Shown piece by piece: positions 49,981-58,903 of a DNA stretch of 64,000 bases. This DNA is from Candidatus Dormiibacterota bacterium (GTDB taxonomy: Bacteria > Chloroflexota > Dormibacteria > Aeolococcales > Aeolococcaceae): NCBI GenBank assembly GCA_003153505.1, contig PLZA01000014.1, positions 176,915 through 240,914 on the forward strand, written 5' to 3'. Position 1 is the stretch's first letter, and each line of letters starts with the position of its first letter. A model generated the notes under the pieces. That model made no database searches and was not told the DNA's origin. It was given only the letters and a program-made list of their open reading frames with translations. The position numbers and the translations under genes are program-made.

Positions 49981-50936
49981 GCGCATGCCTCGATGGCGGC
50001 CGCGACCTCGTGAGCGGGGAGAATCGAGTTGCGTTCGGTGCAGGCGTCCGTACGACCGGACACGAGGTCGAGGAAATGCGCGAACTGCAGCGCCAGCGGC
50101 TCACCGGTGTGGCGGACGAAGGGGATGTCAATCACCGTCTCGGCGCGATACCCGGCAGCCTGACCGGCTCCCACCCCCTGCGCGTGAGCGCGATGGCGGT
50201 AGACGGTCAGGTCCTGGCGGAGCAGGTCGACGTCGTACAGCGCAGTCGAGGTGGCGACCAGCTGCGATCGGACCTTTCGCTGGCTCGCCCGGCTGGCCGA
50301 GAGTGTCGCGATCGCGCCTCCGGGGAACTGGAGCAGGCAGTCCGCGACCTCGACGACTGGGGTGTGGCCGGCCGTGCTGGTGGCGCCGCACACGCGTGTT
50401 GGCCGTGCCGATCCCATGTAGCACAGGGCGAGGTCGATCTCGTGAATGAGCAGATCGAAGACGACGCTCAGGGTGCTCCGGGGCGTCTCCGGAGAGTGGC
50501 GGAGGCCGACGATGTGGACCGGCTCCTCGTCGAGCAGGCTCCGCATCGTGGCCACGACGGGGTTGAACCGCTCCACGAAGCCGCACATCAGAGGCACACC
50601 GCGCCGCTCGGCGCAGGCGACCAGCGCGCGGCTGGTCTCGAGGTCGGGTGTCACCGGCTTTTCAACCAGCAGCGGCTTACCGAGCTCGAGCAACCCCCGT
50701 GCTGCCTCCGCATGAAACGCCGTCGGGGTGGCGATCACGACCGCATCGCACCCGGCGGCCGCATCGAGATCCTCGGCAAAGGCGCAGCCCAGCCGTTCGG
50801 CGAGCGGTCGCACCCGCTCGGGATCGGTGTCGATGATGACCGCGAGGTCTGCGCCTTCGGACTCCGCGATGACACGCGCGTGGTTGGCCCCCATCGCTCC
50901 AGCGCCGATCAGCGCGATGCGGGCACGTGCACCCAT
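49977..50936 (-). CDS. Gfo/Idh/MocA-family sugar dehydrogenase
   Basis: 319 aa. N-terminal Rossmann motif ALIGAGAMGANHARVI, the catalytic lysine motif LLVEKPVTPDLE and GFVERFNPVVATM typical of UDP-N-acetylglucosamine 3-dehydrogenase/inositol dehydrogenase relatives. NAD(P)-dependent oxidation of a sugar hydroxyl is expected. Ten bases downstream of the flippase gene and overlapping the GT2 gene, so in one operon with the DegT aminotransferase, which could use the resulting keto-sugar. Confidence 0.92.
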   Translation of the reverse strand: MGARARIALIGAGAMGANHARVIAESEGADLAVIIDTDPERVRPLAERLGCAFAEDLDAAAGCDAVVIATPTAFHAEAARGLLELGKPLLVEKPVTPDLETSRALVACAERRGVPLMCGFVERFNPVVATMRSLLDEEPVHIVGLRHSPETPRSTLSVVFDLLIHEIDLALCYMGSARPTRVCGATSTAGHTPVVEVADCLLQFPGGAIATLSASRASQRKVRSQLVATSTALYDVDLLRQDLTVYRHRAHAQGVGAGQAAGYRAETVIDIPFVRHTGEPLALQFAHFLDLVSGRTDACTERNSILPAHEVAAAIEACA

Positions 50937-50946
50937 TGGCGCAGTC

Positions 50947-52260
50947 TCAGCCGGGAGGGCCCCCCAGATCGGAAATTTGCAGCTCCGTTTCGAGAGTGCC
51001 GCGCTCCCGCAACAGGGGGAGCAGCAGGGCCGCCATCACCGCGGTCGAGGCGATGGCGCCGCAGAGGAGTCCGAGTTCGACCCGCAGGAAGAGCGACGAG
51101 CCGATGGCGGTCACCACGAAGAACACGACGGCCCCTGACGTCCACCCGAGCGCGACACGGCTGTATCCGGAGAGCGAGATCAGGACGTACCCGAAGATCT
51201 GCGTGAAGATGAAGCCGATCGCGCTTGCCGACAGCAGCGCGAAGTCGAGGTTGCTGAGTTCGAATCCGTGACCGAACAGGATCCTGGTCACGGTCGGCCC
51301 CAGCAGCGTGAAGCCCGCGATGGCGATGGCTCCCAGGCCGGCCATGAGGAGCAGGAGCCGGGTCAGGAGCGCCTGGAACTCCTGATGGCGTCCGCCCGTT
51401 GCCAGCGTCGAGAGCTTGGGCAGGAGCGCTGACTGGACCGCCTGGAACAGGAAGATCGGAACGTAGGCGACGATGCGGCTCAGCTGGAACCGTCCCGCAG
51501 CCGTCTGCTCCGCCGGGGTTGCGAGCAGTTGAACGGCCACCGCTCCGACGCTGAGCAGCAGCTGCGTGAACACCGAGGCGATGAGCAGGAAGCCAAGCGC
51601 GTGGGTGATCTCGCCCCACGGAGCCGGGGGACCCGGCCGTAGCAGCCCGCGCCGTCCAACGGTTGCGAGCGCGATCGCCGCGAACGACGCGACGATGAGC
51701 GAGATCCCATACGGACCGGCCGTCTTGACCCCGATCACCGCCAGGAAGCCGGCGAAGACAACCCGGAGCGCACCCTCACCCCCGAGCAGGATGCCGTAGG
51801 CGCCGAAGCGGGCGTTGCCGGCGAGCGCCCCGCGGGCGAGGAATTCGCAGAGATAGGCGGCGAACCCGCCGACGAGCCCGGCGAGGAGCGCCGGATCGCC
51901 CTTGAACACGTGCTGGTCGATGGGACTGGCGGCGATCAGCGTGACCACGATCAGCACCACTGCCAGGACACTCCCGAGCAGTGCCGCGCGCTCGAAGACA
52001 GGACGCCCACCCTCGCCGCGCACACGTCGTGCCGCGATGGCCCGGCCCGTCTCTTGCTCCAGGGGAAGGAAGAAGCCCGGACCGCACACGAAGAGCAGTG
52101 CCCAGAACACGGAGAGCGGCGCGAAGCGAGCCGTGCCGAGAGCGCGCGCAGCGACGACCAGGAACCCGTACTGCATCAGCCCGGCCAGTCCGAGCCCGAC
52201 CGCGACCGGGATCGTCCCCACCGGCAACGGCAGCGCGCGCAGCCGATCGACGAGCTTCAT
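50947..52260 (-). CDS. Polysaccharide flippase-like membrane protein (MOP superfamily)
   Basis: 437 aa with about 12 predicted membrane helices, including GLMQYGFLVVAARALGTARFAPLSVFW in two stretches near the N-terminus, a region typical of Wzx/MurJ-like exporters. FGHGFELSNLDFALLSAS lies in the second half. Expected to flip lipid-linked glycan units across the membrane. Head of the four-gene unit with dehydrogenase, GT2 and aminotransferase; the upstream glutamate dehydrogenase ends 25 bases before it. The tail after the last helix is short. Confidence 0.86.
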   Translation of the reverse strand: MKLVDRLRALPLPVGTIPVAVGLGLAGLMQYGFLVVAARALGTARFAPLSVFWALLFVCGPGFFLPLEQETGRAIAARRVRGEGGRPVFERAALLGSVLAVVLIVVTLIAASPIDQHVFKGDPALLAGLVGGFAAYLCEFLARGALAGNARFGAYGILLGGEGALRVVFAGFLAVIGVKTAGPYGISLIVASFAAIALATVGRRGLLRPGPPAPWGEITHALGFLLIASVFTQLLLSVGAVAVQLLATPAEQTAAGRFQLSRIVAYVPIFLFQAVQSALLPKLSTLATGGRHQEFQALLTRLLLLMAGLGAIAIAGFTLLGPTVTRILFGHGFELSNLDFALLSASAIGFIFTQIFGYVLISLSGYSRVALGWTSGAVVFFVVTAIGSSLFLRVELGLLCGAIASTAVMAALLLPLLRERGTLETELQISDLGGPPG

Positions 52261-52285
52261 GACCAGGCTGGGGGCGGGAACGCCG

Positions 52286-53554
52286 CTACGGGTAGATGCC
52301 TCGCACAGCCGTGGCGTCGGCGACGCGCTTGACCGCGACGAGATAGGCGCCGAGTCGGAGCGACACGTGGTGGCGGTCGGCCTGATCGCACATCTGGGTG
52401 AACGCCCTTTGAAGGATCTTCTTGAGCCGGACGTTGATCTCGTCCTCTTCCCAGAAGAGCGATTGCAGATCCTGAACCCATTCGAAGTACGACACAGTCA
52501 CACCGCCGGAGTTGGCGAGGATGTCGGGGACCACGGTGATGCCGCGGCGCTCGAGGATGCTGTCGGCGTCTGGCGTGGTCGGCCCGTTGGCGCCCTCGAC
52601 GATGAGCCGTGCCTGGATCCTTCCGGCGTTCCGTGCGGTGATCTGGTTCTCCATGGCCGCGGGGACGAGCAGGTCGACCTCGAGCTCCAACAGCTCGGTG
52701 TTGGTGACCGGTTCGGCTCCGGGAAATCCCTGGACGCCGCCGTGTTGCTGCCGGTACGCGAGCAGCGCGGGAATGTCGAGCCCACCCGGCGAAGAGACGC
52801 CCCCGGTGACGTCCGAGACGGCGCAGACCGTGAACCCGGATTCGTGCATCAGCTGCGCCGCCCAGCTGCCGACGTTCCCGAAGCCCTGGACCGCGACCGT
52901 CGTCTGGGAGGGCTCCATGCCGAGGCGCCGGCAGGCCTCGATGGCGATGATGTTCACGCCCCGGCCAGTCGCGCTCGGGCGACCCTCAGAGCCGCCGATC
53001 TCAAGCGGTTTGCCGGTCACGGATGCCGGGACCGAGTAGCCGGCCTGCATCGAGAGCGTGTCCATGATCCACGCCATGATCTCGGCGGTTGTGTTGACAT
53101 CCGGCGCCGGGATGTCCGACTCCGGGCCGACCAGCACGCTGATCTCAGCCGCGAACCTCCTGGTCAGTCGCTCCAGCTCGCGGTGGCTCAGCGTGGTCGG
53201 GTCGACCGCGACACCGCCCTTGGCGCCACCGTAGGGCAGGTTGGCGAGCGCGCACTTCCAGGTCATCCACATCGCGAGCGCCTTGACCTCGTCGATGTCC
53301 GTCGCCGGATGGAACCGGAGGCCCCCCTTGGCCGGTCCGCGCGTCACGTTGTGCTGAACCCGATAGCCCTCGAACATGCGCACGCTGCCGTCGTCCATCT
53401 TCACGGGGAAGCGGACGACCAGCTCCCGTCGCACCTCGCGCAGCACGGCGCGCAACCCCGGTGAGAGATTGAGGATCTCGGCGGCGTTGTCGAACTGGCG
53501 CTGTGCGTTCAGCCAGGGAGAGTCCACCACCGCCGGTGCGGCAACCGTGCTCAC
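52286..53554 (-). CDS. gdhA: Glutamate dehydrogenase (Glu/Leu/Phe/Val family)
   Basis: About 422 aa, the size of hexameric small GDHs. Substrate-site stretch RGPAKGGLRFHPATD and MTWKCALANLPYGGAKGG with the catalytic lysines, DIPAPDVNTTAEIMAWIMD, and NAD domain VAVQGFGNVGSWAA. The Asp/Glu at the end of beta-2 that would favour NAD is not clearly readable. Interconverts glutamate and 2-oxoglutarate plus ammonium; a leucine or valine dehydrogenase is less likely from the N-domain. GTG 53554 is chosen because TAGGCT ends seven bases upstream; GTG 53560 would sit one base after the box. Confidence 0.93.
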   Translation of the reverse strand: MSTVAAPAVVDSPWLNAQRQFDNAAEILNLSPGLRAVLREVRRELVVRFPVKMDDGSVRMFEGYRVQHNVTRGPAKGGLRFHPATDIDEVKALAMWMTWKCALANLPYGGAKGGVAVDPTTLSHRELERLTRRFAAEISVLVGPESDIPAPDVNTTAEIMAWIMDTLSMQAGYSVPASVTGKPLEIGGSEGRPSATGRGVNIIAIEACRRLGMEPSQTTVAVQGFGNVGSWAAQLMHESGFTVCAVSDVTGGVSSPGGLDIPALLAYRQQHGGVQGFPGAEPVTNTELLELEVDLLVPAAMENQITARNAGRIQARLIVEGANGPTTPDADSILERRGITVVPDILANSGGVTVSYFEWVQDLQSLFWEEDEINVRLKKILQRAFTQMCDQADRHHVSLRLGAYLVAVKRVADATAVRGIYP

Positions 53555-53561
53555 GGTCACG

Positions 53562-53567
53562 AGCCTA
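53562..53567 (-). promoter_or_regulatory. Putative -10 box (TAGGCT) for glutamate dehydrogenase
   Basis: On the minus strand TAGGCT ends seven bases before GTG 53554. The rhodanese gene fires in the opposite direction from its own box 52 bases away. Confidence 0.45.
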
Positions 53568-53618
53568 GCAGGCTCACCGCCGCTTGGACGCGGCGCGGGG
53601 GTCGCCGACCGCCGCCTC

Positions 53619-53624
53619 TATACT
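53619..53624 (+). promoter_or_regulatory. Putative -10 box (TATACT) for the rhodanese gene
   Basis: TATACT ends seven bases before ATG 53632, the clearest of the leaderless-type boxes. Confidence 0.55.
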
Positions 53625-53631
53625 GCCGCGG

Positions 53632-53946
53632 ATGCCCGAGAACTCCGAGGTCGCGCCGAAGGCCGTCAGCGAAGCGCTTGCGAGGGGCGCGATCCTCATC
53701 GACGTGCGCGAGCAGGTCGAGTACGACGAGGCGCGCATTCCCGGCTCGGTGCTGATTCCCCTCGGGCAACTTCCCGGCAGACTGGGCGAGGTCCCCACTG
53801 ACCGCGACGTGTACGTGCACTGCCGGATGGGCGGCCGGAGTGCACGCGCCGTCGACTACCTGCGCGCATTCGGGCGGCCGAATGCATACAACGTCACCGG
53901 TGGCATCGAAGCCTGGGACGAGGTCGGCCTCCCTGTGGAGCGCTGA
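53632..53946 (+). CDS. Single-domain rhodanese-like protein
   Basis: 104 aa, one rhodanese domain. ILIDVREQVEYDEARIPGSV is the CH2A-type opening and the active-site Cys lies in VYVHCRMGGRSARAV. The persulfide-forming loop HCRMGGRS is of the six-residue length found in sulfurtransferases (GlpE/PspE type). Likely moves sulfane sulfur from thiosulfate or a persulfide carrier. Independent transcription from a leaderless start; the following aldo/keto reductase has its own ribosome-binding site. Confidence 0.93.
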   Translation: MPENSEVAPKAVSEALARGAILIDVREQVEYDEARIPGSVLIPLGQLPGRLGEVPTDRDVYVHCRMGGRSARAVDYLRAFGRPNAYNVTGGIEAWDEVGLPVER

Positions 53947-54023
53947 CCGAGATCTCACCCAGCGGGCAGGTCAGGCAACCGTGTCCGGCCCCGAGTCGAG
54001 GTGATCAGGAGGACTTGAACGCG

Positions 54024-55010
54024 ATGCGAACCACAACCCTCGGCAGCGACGGCCCCGACGTCGGTGTCATCGGTCTCGGGTGCATGGGGATGACCGCTTC
54101 CTACGACCTCGAGACCCCGCGCGACGACGCGACGTCCATCGCCGTGATCCATCAGGCACTCGACATGGGCATGACGCTCATCGACACGGCCGACGCGTAC
54201 GGGCCTTTCACCAACGAGGAGCTTGTCGGCAAGGCGCTCGCGGGCGGATACCGCGAGCGTGCTGTGCTGGCAACCAAAGTCGGCCTGGTCATGGGCGATA
54301 CCGGCGCGCAGGTCGGTCCTGGCACCGCCTCCCCGGGTGCCGGCCGGAACGGCCGTCCCGAACATGTTCGGGAGTCGATCGATTCGAGCCTTCGTCGCCT
54401 GAACACCGACCACGTCGAGCTCTACCAACTCCACCGCGTCGACCCCGAGGTACCCATCGAGGAGACGTGGGGGGCGATGGCCGAAGCCGTTGCAGCTGGC
54501 AAGGCGCTGCACATCGGTCTCTCCGAGGTGACGGTGGGCGAGATCAGGCGAGCACAAACGGTGCACCCGGTGACATCGGTGCAGTCCGAGCTGTCGCTGT
54601 GGACTCGTGATGTGCTTGCCGAGGTGCTCCCCTTCTGCAAGGAGGAGGGCATCGCCTTGATCCCGTTCTCGCCGCTGGGCCGAGGTTTCCTCACCGGGCG
54701 GTTCTCGTCATTCGACGACCTGCCGCAGGACGACTTTCGCCGTCAGCTGCCCCGCTTTCAGCAGGATGCGATTCGCGCCAACCTCGCCATCGTGGCTCGG
54801 GTGCGAGAGGTCGCTGAACGCGCCGGGGTCACTCCGGCGCAGGTGGCGCTGGCCTGGGTTCTGGCCCAGGGCACCCTGGTGGTGCCGATCCCAGGGACCA
54901 AGACGCCGAAGTACCTCGAGGACAACGCGGCAGCGGCCGGTGTCGAGCTCAACGCGGCACAGATGGCCGAACTCGACGCCCTCCCGCCTCCCGAAGGAAC
55001 CCGCTACTGA
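54024..55010 (+). CDS. Aldo/keto reductase
   Basis: 328 aa TIM barrel, AKR13-like. Catalytic tetrad visible: Asp and Tyr in DTADAYGPFTNEE, Lys in VLATKVGLV, His in LYQLHRVDPEVPIEE. NADPH-binding end: LIPFSPLGRGFLTGRF and VVPIPGTKTPKYLEDN. Reduces aldehydes or ketones; substrate unknown. AGGAGG precedes ATG 54024 by 11 bases and an in-frame TTG 54015 by two; the ATG gives the normal N-terminus. Confidence 0.93.
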   Translation: MRTTTLGSDGPDVGVIGLGCMGMTASYDLETPRDDATSIAVIHQALDMGMTLIDTADAYGPFTNEELVGKALAGGYRERAVLATKVGLVMGDTGAQVGPGTASPGAGRNGRPEHVRESIDSSLRRLNTDHVELYQLHRVDPEVPIEETWGAMAEAVAAGKALHIGLSEVTVGEIRRAQTVHPVTSVQSELSLWTRDVLAEVLPFCKEEGIALIPFSPLGRGFLTGRFSSFDDLPQDDFRRQLPRFQQDAIRANLAIVARVREVAERAGVTPAQVALAWVLAQGTLVVPIPGTKTPKYLEDNAAAAGVELNAAQMAELDALPPPEGTRY

Positions 55011-55048
55011 CACCGCCCACGGCACGACGTCCGAACGCCGGGCGGCGC

Positions 55049-55768
55049 TCAGTGAACGGCGAATGCCGTGGACCCGACGAGATCGCCCTTGTAGCTGATG
55101 GTGACCGTGTAGTTGCCGGGCGCGAAGCCTCCTCCAGGGGGCATCAGCGGGATGACCGTTGCACCCGCGGGGCTCAGCACGTAGTCGTTCTGGATGATCG
55201 TCTGGGCCGGCTGACCGAGAGTCACGACCACCTGAACGGGGGCCTGGCCGGCGGCTCCGCCAGAGTTCACCTCGATGTCGACCACCGCGGTCATCGCCGG
55301 AAAGGACACCTGGGTGACTGGCACGGCACCACCGGTGGGAGGTGCCGCGGCGACCGGGCGGACGCCGGTGAGGGCGATCTCGCCCGGCGAGTTCATCGGG
55401 GCAGGAACCGCGGTCCCAGCCTGGAGCAGGCGGATCATGAGCAGCGCGACGACCACGACGGCGATCAGGCTCGAACCGATGACCACCAGTGGCATCTTCG
55501 AACGATGGTGCTCGAGTGGCGGTGGGGGCTCCGGCGGCCGCACCGAGAACGTCCCTCGGGGTGGAGCGGTCCGCTCGGCTGCTGGGGAGAGCACCGGCTC
55601 CATCGCCGCGGCGAGCGTCCAGGGACGCCCTACAGCTTCCGGGGGAGGAGGTGGCGGCTTGGGTGCCGTCGCCTGCGTGACGGGTGGCCCAAGACGCGCG
55701 GCGACATCGACAACGCCGTCGATCGCGACGGCAAGACGGCCACGGAGGAGCGACCGCTGGTCAGGCAC
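55049..55768 (-). CDS. Membrane protein with Pro-rich cytosolic part and extracytoplasmic beta domain
   Basis: 239 aa, not recognised. Residues 1-90 are Pro-rich (KPPPPPPEAVG, PPEPPPPLEH), one membrane helix lies at about 97-120, and the outside part (125-239) has beta-sandwich character: MTAVVDIEVNSGGAAGQAP and NYTVTISYKGDLVGSTAFAV. Start GTG 55768 overlaps the GT87 gene stop by eight bases; the frame extends further but only as shadow. Co-transcription with a GT87-like enzyme suggests an envelope role (inference). Confidence 0.7.
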   Translation of the reverse strand: MPDQRSLLRGRLAVAIDGVVDVAARLGPPVTQATAPKPPPPPPEAVGRPWTLAAAMEPVLSPAAERTAPPRGTFSVRPPEPPPPLEHHRSKMPLVVIGSSLIAVVVVALLMIRLLQAGTAVPAPMNSPGEIALTGVRPVAAAPPTGGAVPVTQVSFPAMTAVVDIEVNSGGAAGQAPVQVVVTLGQPAQTIIQNDYVLSPAGATVIPLMPPGGGFAPGNYTVTISYKGDLVGSTAFAVH

Positions 55769-56972
55769 CGCTGACACCTGCTGCTGAGCGGCTGGGGAGG
55801 TGCATCGCCAGGTCGCGTGATCCGGGCCCCGTGGCCCACCAGAGGACAGCGACGACACCGCCGAGCAGGACCACCGCCACTGCGCTCTCGCTGAAGGCGG
55901 CGAGCGGGTTGACGAACGATGCCGCCGTGTACGCGGCGACGAGTGCCACCGCGAGCTTCGGGGCGCGAGGCCCGAGGACCGCGAGCGGAATGGCGAGCAG
56001 CATGAGGCTGTAGTCGCCGAGGTGTGGCGAGAGGAGCACCGACAACCCCACGGCGATCGCCACCGCGGCGACCGTGTTGCGCCGGAGAGTGTCACGCATC
56101 ACCACCATCCCAGCAACTGCGATCACCGCCAGCGCGAGTGCCGCAACCCAGGCGGCCGGATTACTCGCGAGAGGCCGGGCGATCAGCGCGGGGATGGAGT
56201 TGCTCTGCAGGTCGAGGTGGACATACGCGGGCGCGGTCACGAGCCCGACCGCGTCCAGCAGGTGGCCGGGGCCGGCCACGGCAACCGATCCCAGGAGCAC
56301 GACCAAACTTCCGCCGGCAAGCGCTCCGAGCATCCGCCACTGCCGGGCGACGACCAGGACGGGCGGGACGAGCCACAGCAGTTGCGGCTTGAGCAGCAGC
56401 GGCACCAGGCACAGGCCGGCCAGCACACGACGGTGCCGATCGAGCGCCTCGATCGCGAGGGTCGCGGCAAGCAGCATCAATCCATCGGACTGGCCCAGCA
56501 GGATGCCGGTGCCGGCCTCCAGCGAGAAGACCGCGATGACCACCAGCGCGGCGGCAAGCGGAGCGCCGAGGTGTGGAGCGGCGCGCCGGGTCAGGATGGC
56601 GGCCGACAGCGCCATCGCCACGACATTCAGCGCGACGAACACATCGATCCCTGTCTGCAGCGGTAGCGCGGCCAGCGGCTGGATCAGCCAGGCCATCAGC
56701 GCCGGGTTGACGAAGGGCACCGGGAAGGTCGCACCGGCGGCGGGTGTGTAGCCGAGCAGCTGCGCCTGAGCTACGGCGAGAGCCCCAGGGCAATAGACAC
56801 ACGAGGATCCCCCGTGGACCACCCGCCCGGCGGACGCGATCGCGAGGTAGTCGACGGCGGAGCCGCCGCCGAATGCGGTGTGCAGGTCGGCGATGGATCT
56901 GACCATCAGGTACACGGCGCAGAGGGCGGCCGCGCCGATGACCCATCGCCACCTCGAGGGTGCGCTGACCAT
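55761..56972 (-). CDS. GT87-like polyprenol-phosphate-dependent mannosyltransferase (DUF2029)
   Basis: 403 aa with about 11-12 membrane helices. The first outside loop carries the acidic residue (GGGSAVDYLAIASAGRV), followed by AALPLQTGIDVFVALNVV, GILLGQSDGLMLLA and LLLKPQLLWLVPPV, the DUF2029/GT87 pattern of mycobacterial PimE relatives. Such enzymes add hexoses from polyprenyl phosphate on the outer face. ATG 56972 lies nine bases after TAGGTT. First of a two-gene unit with the Pro-rich membrane protein; divergent from a methyltransferase. Confidence 0.85.
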   Translation of the reverse strand: MVSAPSRWRWVIGAAALCAVYLMVRSIADLHTAFGGGSAVDYLAIASAGRVVHGGSSCVYCPGALAVAQAQLLGYTPAAGATFPVPFVNPALMAWLIQPLAALPLQTGIDVFVALNVVAMALSAAILTRRAAPHLGAPLAAALVVIAVFSLEAGTGILLGQSDGLMLLAATLAIEALDRHRRVLAGLCLVPLLLKPQLLWLVPPVLVVARQWRMLGALAGGSLVVLLGSVAVAGPGHLLDAVGLVTAPAYVHLDLQSNSIPALIARPLASNPAAWVAALALAVIAVAGMVVMRDTLRRNTVAAVAIAVGLSVLLSPHLGDYSLMLLAIPLAVLGPRAPKLAVALVAAYTAASFVNPLAAFSESAVAVVLLGGVVAVLWWATGPGSRDLAMHLPSRSAAGVSGA

Positions 56973-56981
56973 CCGGGACCC

Positions 56982-56987
56982 AACCTA
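56982..56987 (-). promoter_or_regulatory. Putative -10 box (TAGGTT) for the GT87 gene
   Basis: On the minus strand TAGGTT ends nine bases before ATG 56972, with no ribosome-binding site between. Confidence 0.4.
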
Positions 56988-57060
56988 GCAGAGCCAAATC
57001 GAGTTGGAACTCGATGTGCGAAACCGTCACCCGGGGGATATCCACTCGTTCGAGCGGTGG

Positions 57061-57066
57061 TAGCAT
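57061..57066 (+). promoter_or_regulatory. Putative -10 box (TAGCAT) for the methyltransferase gene
   Basis: TAGCAT ends eight bases before GTG 57075; supports that start in a frame otherwise open far upstream. Confidence 0.45.
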
Positions 57067-57074
57067 GCGCCGGG

Positions 57075-58007
57075 GTGAGGAGCGCAGCGGATACGGTCGA
57101 AGATGGGTCGACCCCGGGTGGGAGCGGGGCGGATGGCGCGCGCGACGTAACCGTGGCTACCGACTACGGCGCTGACTACTACGGGCACTATGCCGCCGAC
57201 GGAGTCAGCTACGAGCGGAACGCGTTCTGGCTGGACTTCTTCCGTAAGATCGCCGACCGCCTGATCGAGGACTTCCAGCCCAAGACAGCGCTCGACGCCG
57301 GGTGCGCGATCGGGCTGCTCGTCGAGGCGTTGCGTGATCGCGGTGTCGATGCTGAGGGCGTCGACTTCAGCGAATTCGCGTTCACGCACTCCCGCGATGA
57401 CATCCGGCCATTTCTCAGGGTCGGCTCGATCACCGAGCCGCTCACCAAGCGCTACGACCTGATCACCTGCTTCGAGGTTGTCGAGCACATGCCGCGCGAG
57501 GAGGCTGATCGCGCCATCGCCAACCTCTGTGGATTTACCGACGAGATCATCCTCACCTCGACCCCGATGCATTTCCGTGACCCAACCCACACCAACATCC
57601 ATCCCCAGGAGTACTGGACCGAGCGCTTTGCGCGTCAGGGTTTCATTCGCGACGTGGACTACGACGGCGCGTATATCGCGCCGTGGGCCGCGCGCTACCG
57701 GCGATCGTCGGCGCCGATCCATCGCGTCATCGCCGACTACGATCGTGCCTATTCGCGGATGCTCCACGAGCTCCAGGAGCGCAATGCCGTGGTCGTCGAC
57801 CAGATGCGCGAGATCACCGCGCAGCAGGCCCGCCTCCACGCGCTCGAGGACAGGATGGCGTGGGGTGAACGCCGTTCGGTGCACCTGGCGCTGAAGCTCG
57901 ACGGGGCGGTGGTGAAGGCCGCTCCGGAAGGATCATCCAGGCGGCGTTTCCTGAACGCGGCGATCCGGACTCTCGATCGACTCGGCGGGCGGCCACCTAC
58001 GCCCTGA
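57075..58007 (+). CDS. SAM-dependent methyltransferase with C-terminal coiled coil
   Basis: 310 aa. Class I methyltransferase core (about 35-200): KTALDAGCAIGLLVEALRDRG is the SAM-binding glycine loop, VDFSEFAF the acidic end of beta-2, and LITCFEVVEHMPREEAD the post-motif; IILTSTPMHFRDPTHTN follows. Residues about 225-275 (YSRMLHELQERNAVVVDQMR onward) are predicted coiled coil. Such proteins in polysaccharide loci methylate sugars or chain ends; substrate unknown. Leaderless-looking GTG start. Confidence 0.88.
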   Translation: MRSAADTVEDGSTPGGSGADGARDVTVATDYGADYYGHYAADGVSYERNAFWLDFFRKIADRLIEDFQPKTALDAGCAIGLLVEALRDRGVDAEGVDFSEFAFTHSRDDIRPFLRVGSITEPLTKRYDLITCFEVVEHMPREEADRAIANLCGFTDEIILTSTPMHFRDPTHTNIHPQEYWTERFARQGFIRDVDYDGAYIAPWAARYRRSSAPIHRVIADYDRAYSRMLHELQERNAVVVDQMREITAQQARLHALEDRMAWGERRSVHLALKLDGAVVKAAPEGSSRRRFLNAAIRTLDRLGGRPPTP

Positions 58008-58042
58008 CGGGTTGCGGCCTTGGTGTGCCGCCGTCGCAACCG

Positions 58043-58048
58043 TAGGAT
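58043..58048 (+). promoter_or_regulatory. Putative -10 box (TAGGAT) for the membrane protein at 58055
   Basis: TAGGAT ends six bases before ATG 58055. Confidence 0.45.
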
Positions 58049-58054
58049 CGGTCC

Positions 58055-58894
58055 ATGCCCGACCCCACCTCGCTGCCGGCGCTCGCCCCCATCGCCACGG
58101 TTGTGGTGTTGCTGGAGGTCGCGGCTGGAACCACTGTCGCCGCTTACGCGGTGGACATCGTCGGCAAGGTCGGCCGCGGGTTCGTCGGCACCACGTCGCT
58201 CATCTGTTCCGGGCTCATGGCGCTCGACCTGCTCATCGAGGCGCTCCTGCCTTCCGGCACGGCCCTGCTCGGAGCCCCCCTGCCGTCCGGTGCGCAGGCG
58301 TCACTCTTCCACTGGTCGATCGCGTTCACCGTCGCCCTGCTCGCGTACGCATTCTTCTGCTCGGTCATGACCGACGTCGCGCGCCGGGTGGTCGGCGCGA
58401 TCACGATCGGGTTCGGTGCGCTGGCGATCGCCAAAGCCGCAGGGGCGTTCGGTCCCTCGCTCGGCGGTGTGGGCACCGCTGTCGTCGCGTTCGTCCCGGC
58501 CGCGCTCGTGTCGGGGAGCGCCCTTGCGGGGATGCTGCTCGGGCACTGGTACTTGGTGGCGCCCAATCTCTCCTTCCGGCCGCTGCGCCGCGCCATCGAC
58601 ATCGTCTTCATCGCCGTCGCGCTGCAGGCGGCGGTGATCGTTCTCGTGATCCTCACCTCGGGCTCGACGGTGCGAGGCGAGCTGCTCTGGTCGGGTGACG
58701 CCGTGCCCTTCTGGCTGTTGGTGGTCGGCTCAGGGATCGTCTTCACGACCGGTGTCGCCCTGCTGACGCGCCACTTCGCGCGCATCCGCGCCAACCAGCC
58801 GGCGACGGCGATGCTCTATGTGTTGATCATCAGTGTCGTGATGGGAGTCGTCCCCGCGCACCTGCTGTTCTTCGTGACCGGCGCGCCGATCTGA
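58055..58894 (+). CDS. Hypothetical multi-pass membrane protein
   Basis: 279 aa, seven or eight predicted membrane helices, no recognised family. Notable are two conserved-looking histidine sites: SLFHWSIAFT in helix 3 and LLGHWYLVAPNLSFRPLRRA after helix 5. Histidines inside helices with GHWYL recall heme- or quinone-binding membrane proteins, but no full motif supports this. Transcribed from its own leaderless-type box; convergent with the Wzt gene, which ends nine bases later. Confidence 0.75.
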   Translation: MPDPTSLPALAPIATVVVLLEVAAGTTVAAYAVDIVGKVGRGFVGTTSLICSGLMALDLLIEALLPSGTALLGAPLPSGAQASLFHWSIAFTVALLAYAFFCSVMTDVARRVVGAITIGFGALAIAKAAGAFGPSLGGVGTAVVAFVPAALVSGSALAGMLLGHWYLVAPNLSFRPLRRAIDIVFIAVALQAAVIVLVILTSGSTVRGELLWSGDAVPFWLLVVGSGIVFTTGVALLTRHFARIRANQPATAMLYVLIISVVMGVVPAHLLFFVTGAPI

Positions 58895-58903
58895 TCGCGG
58901 GGT

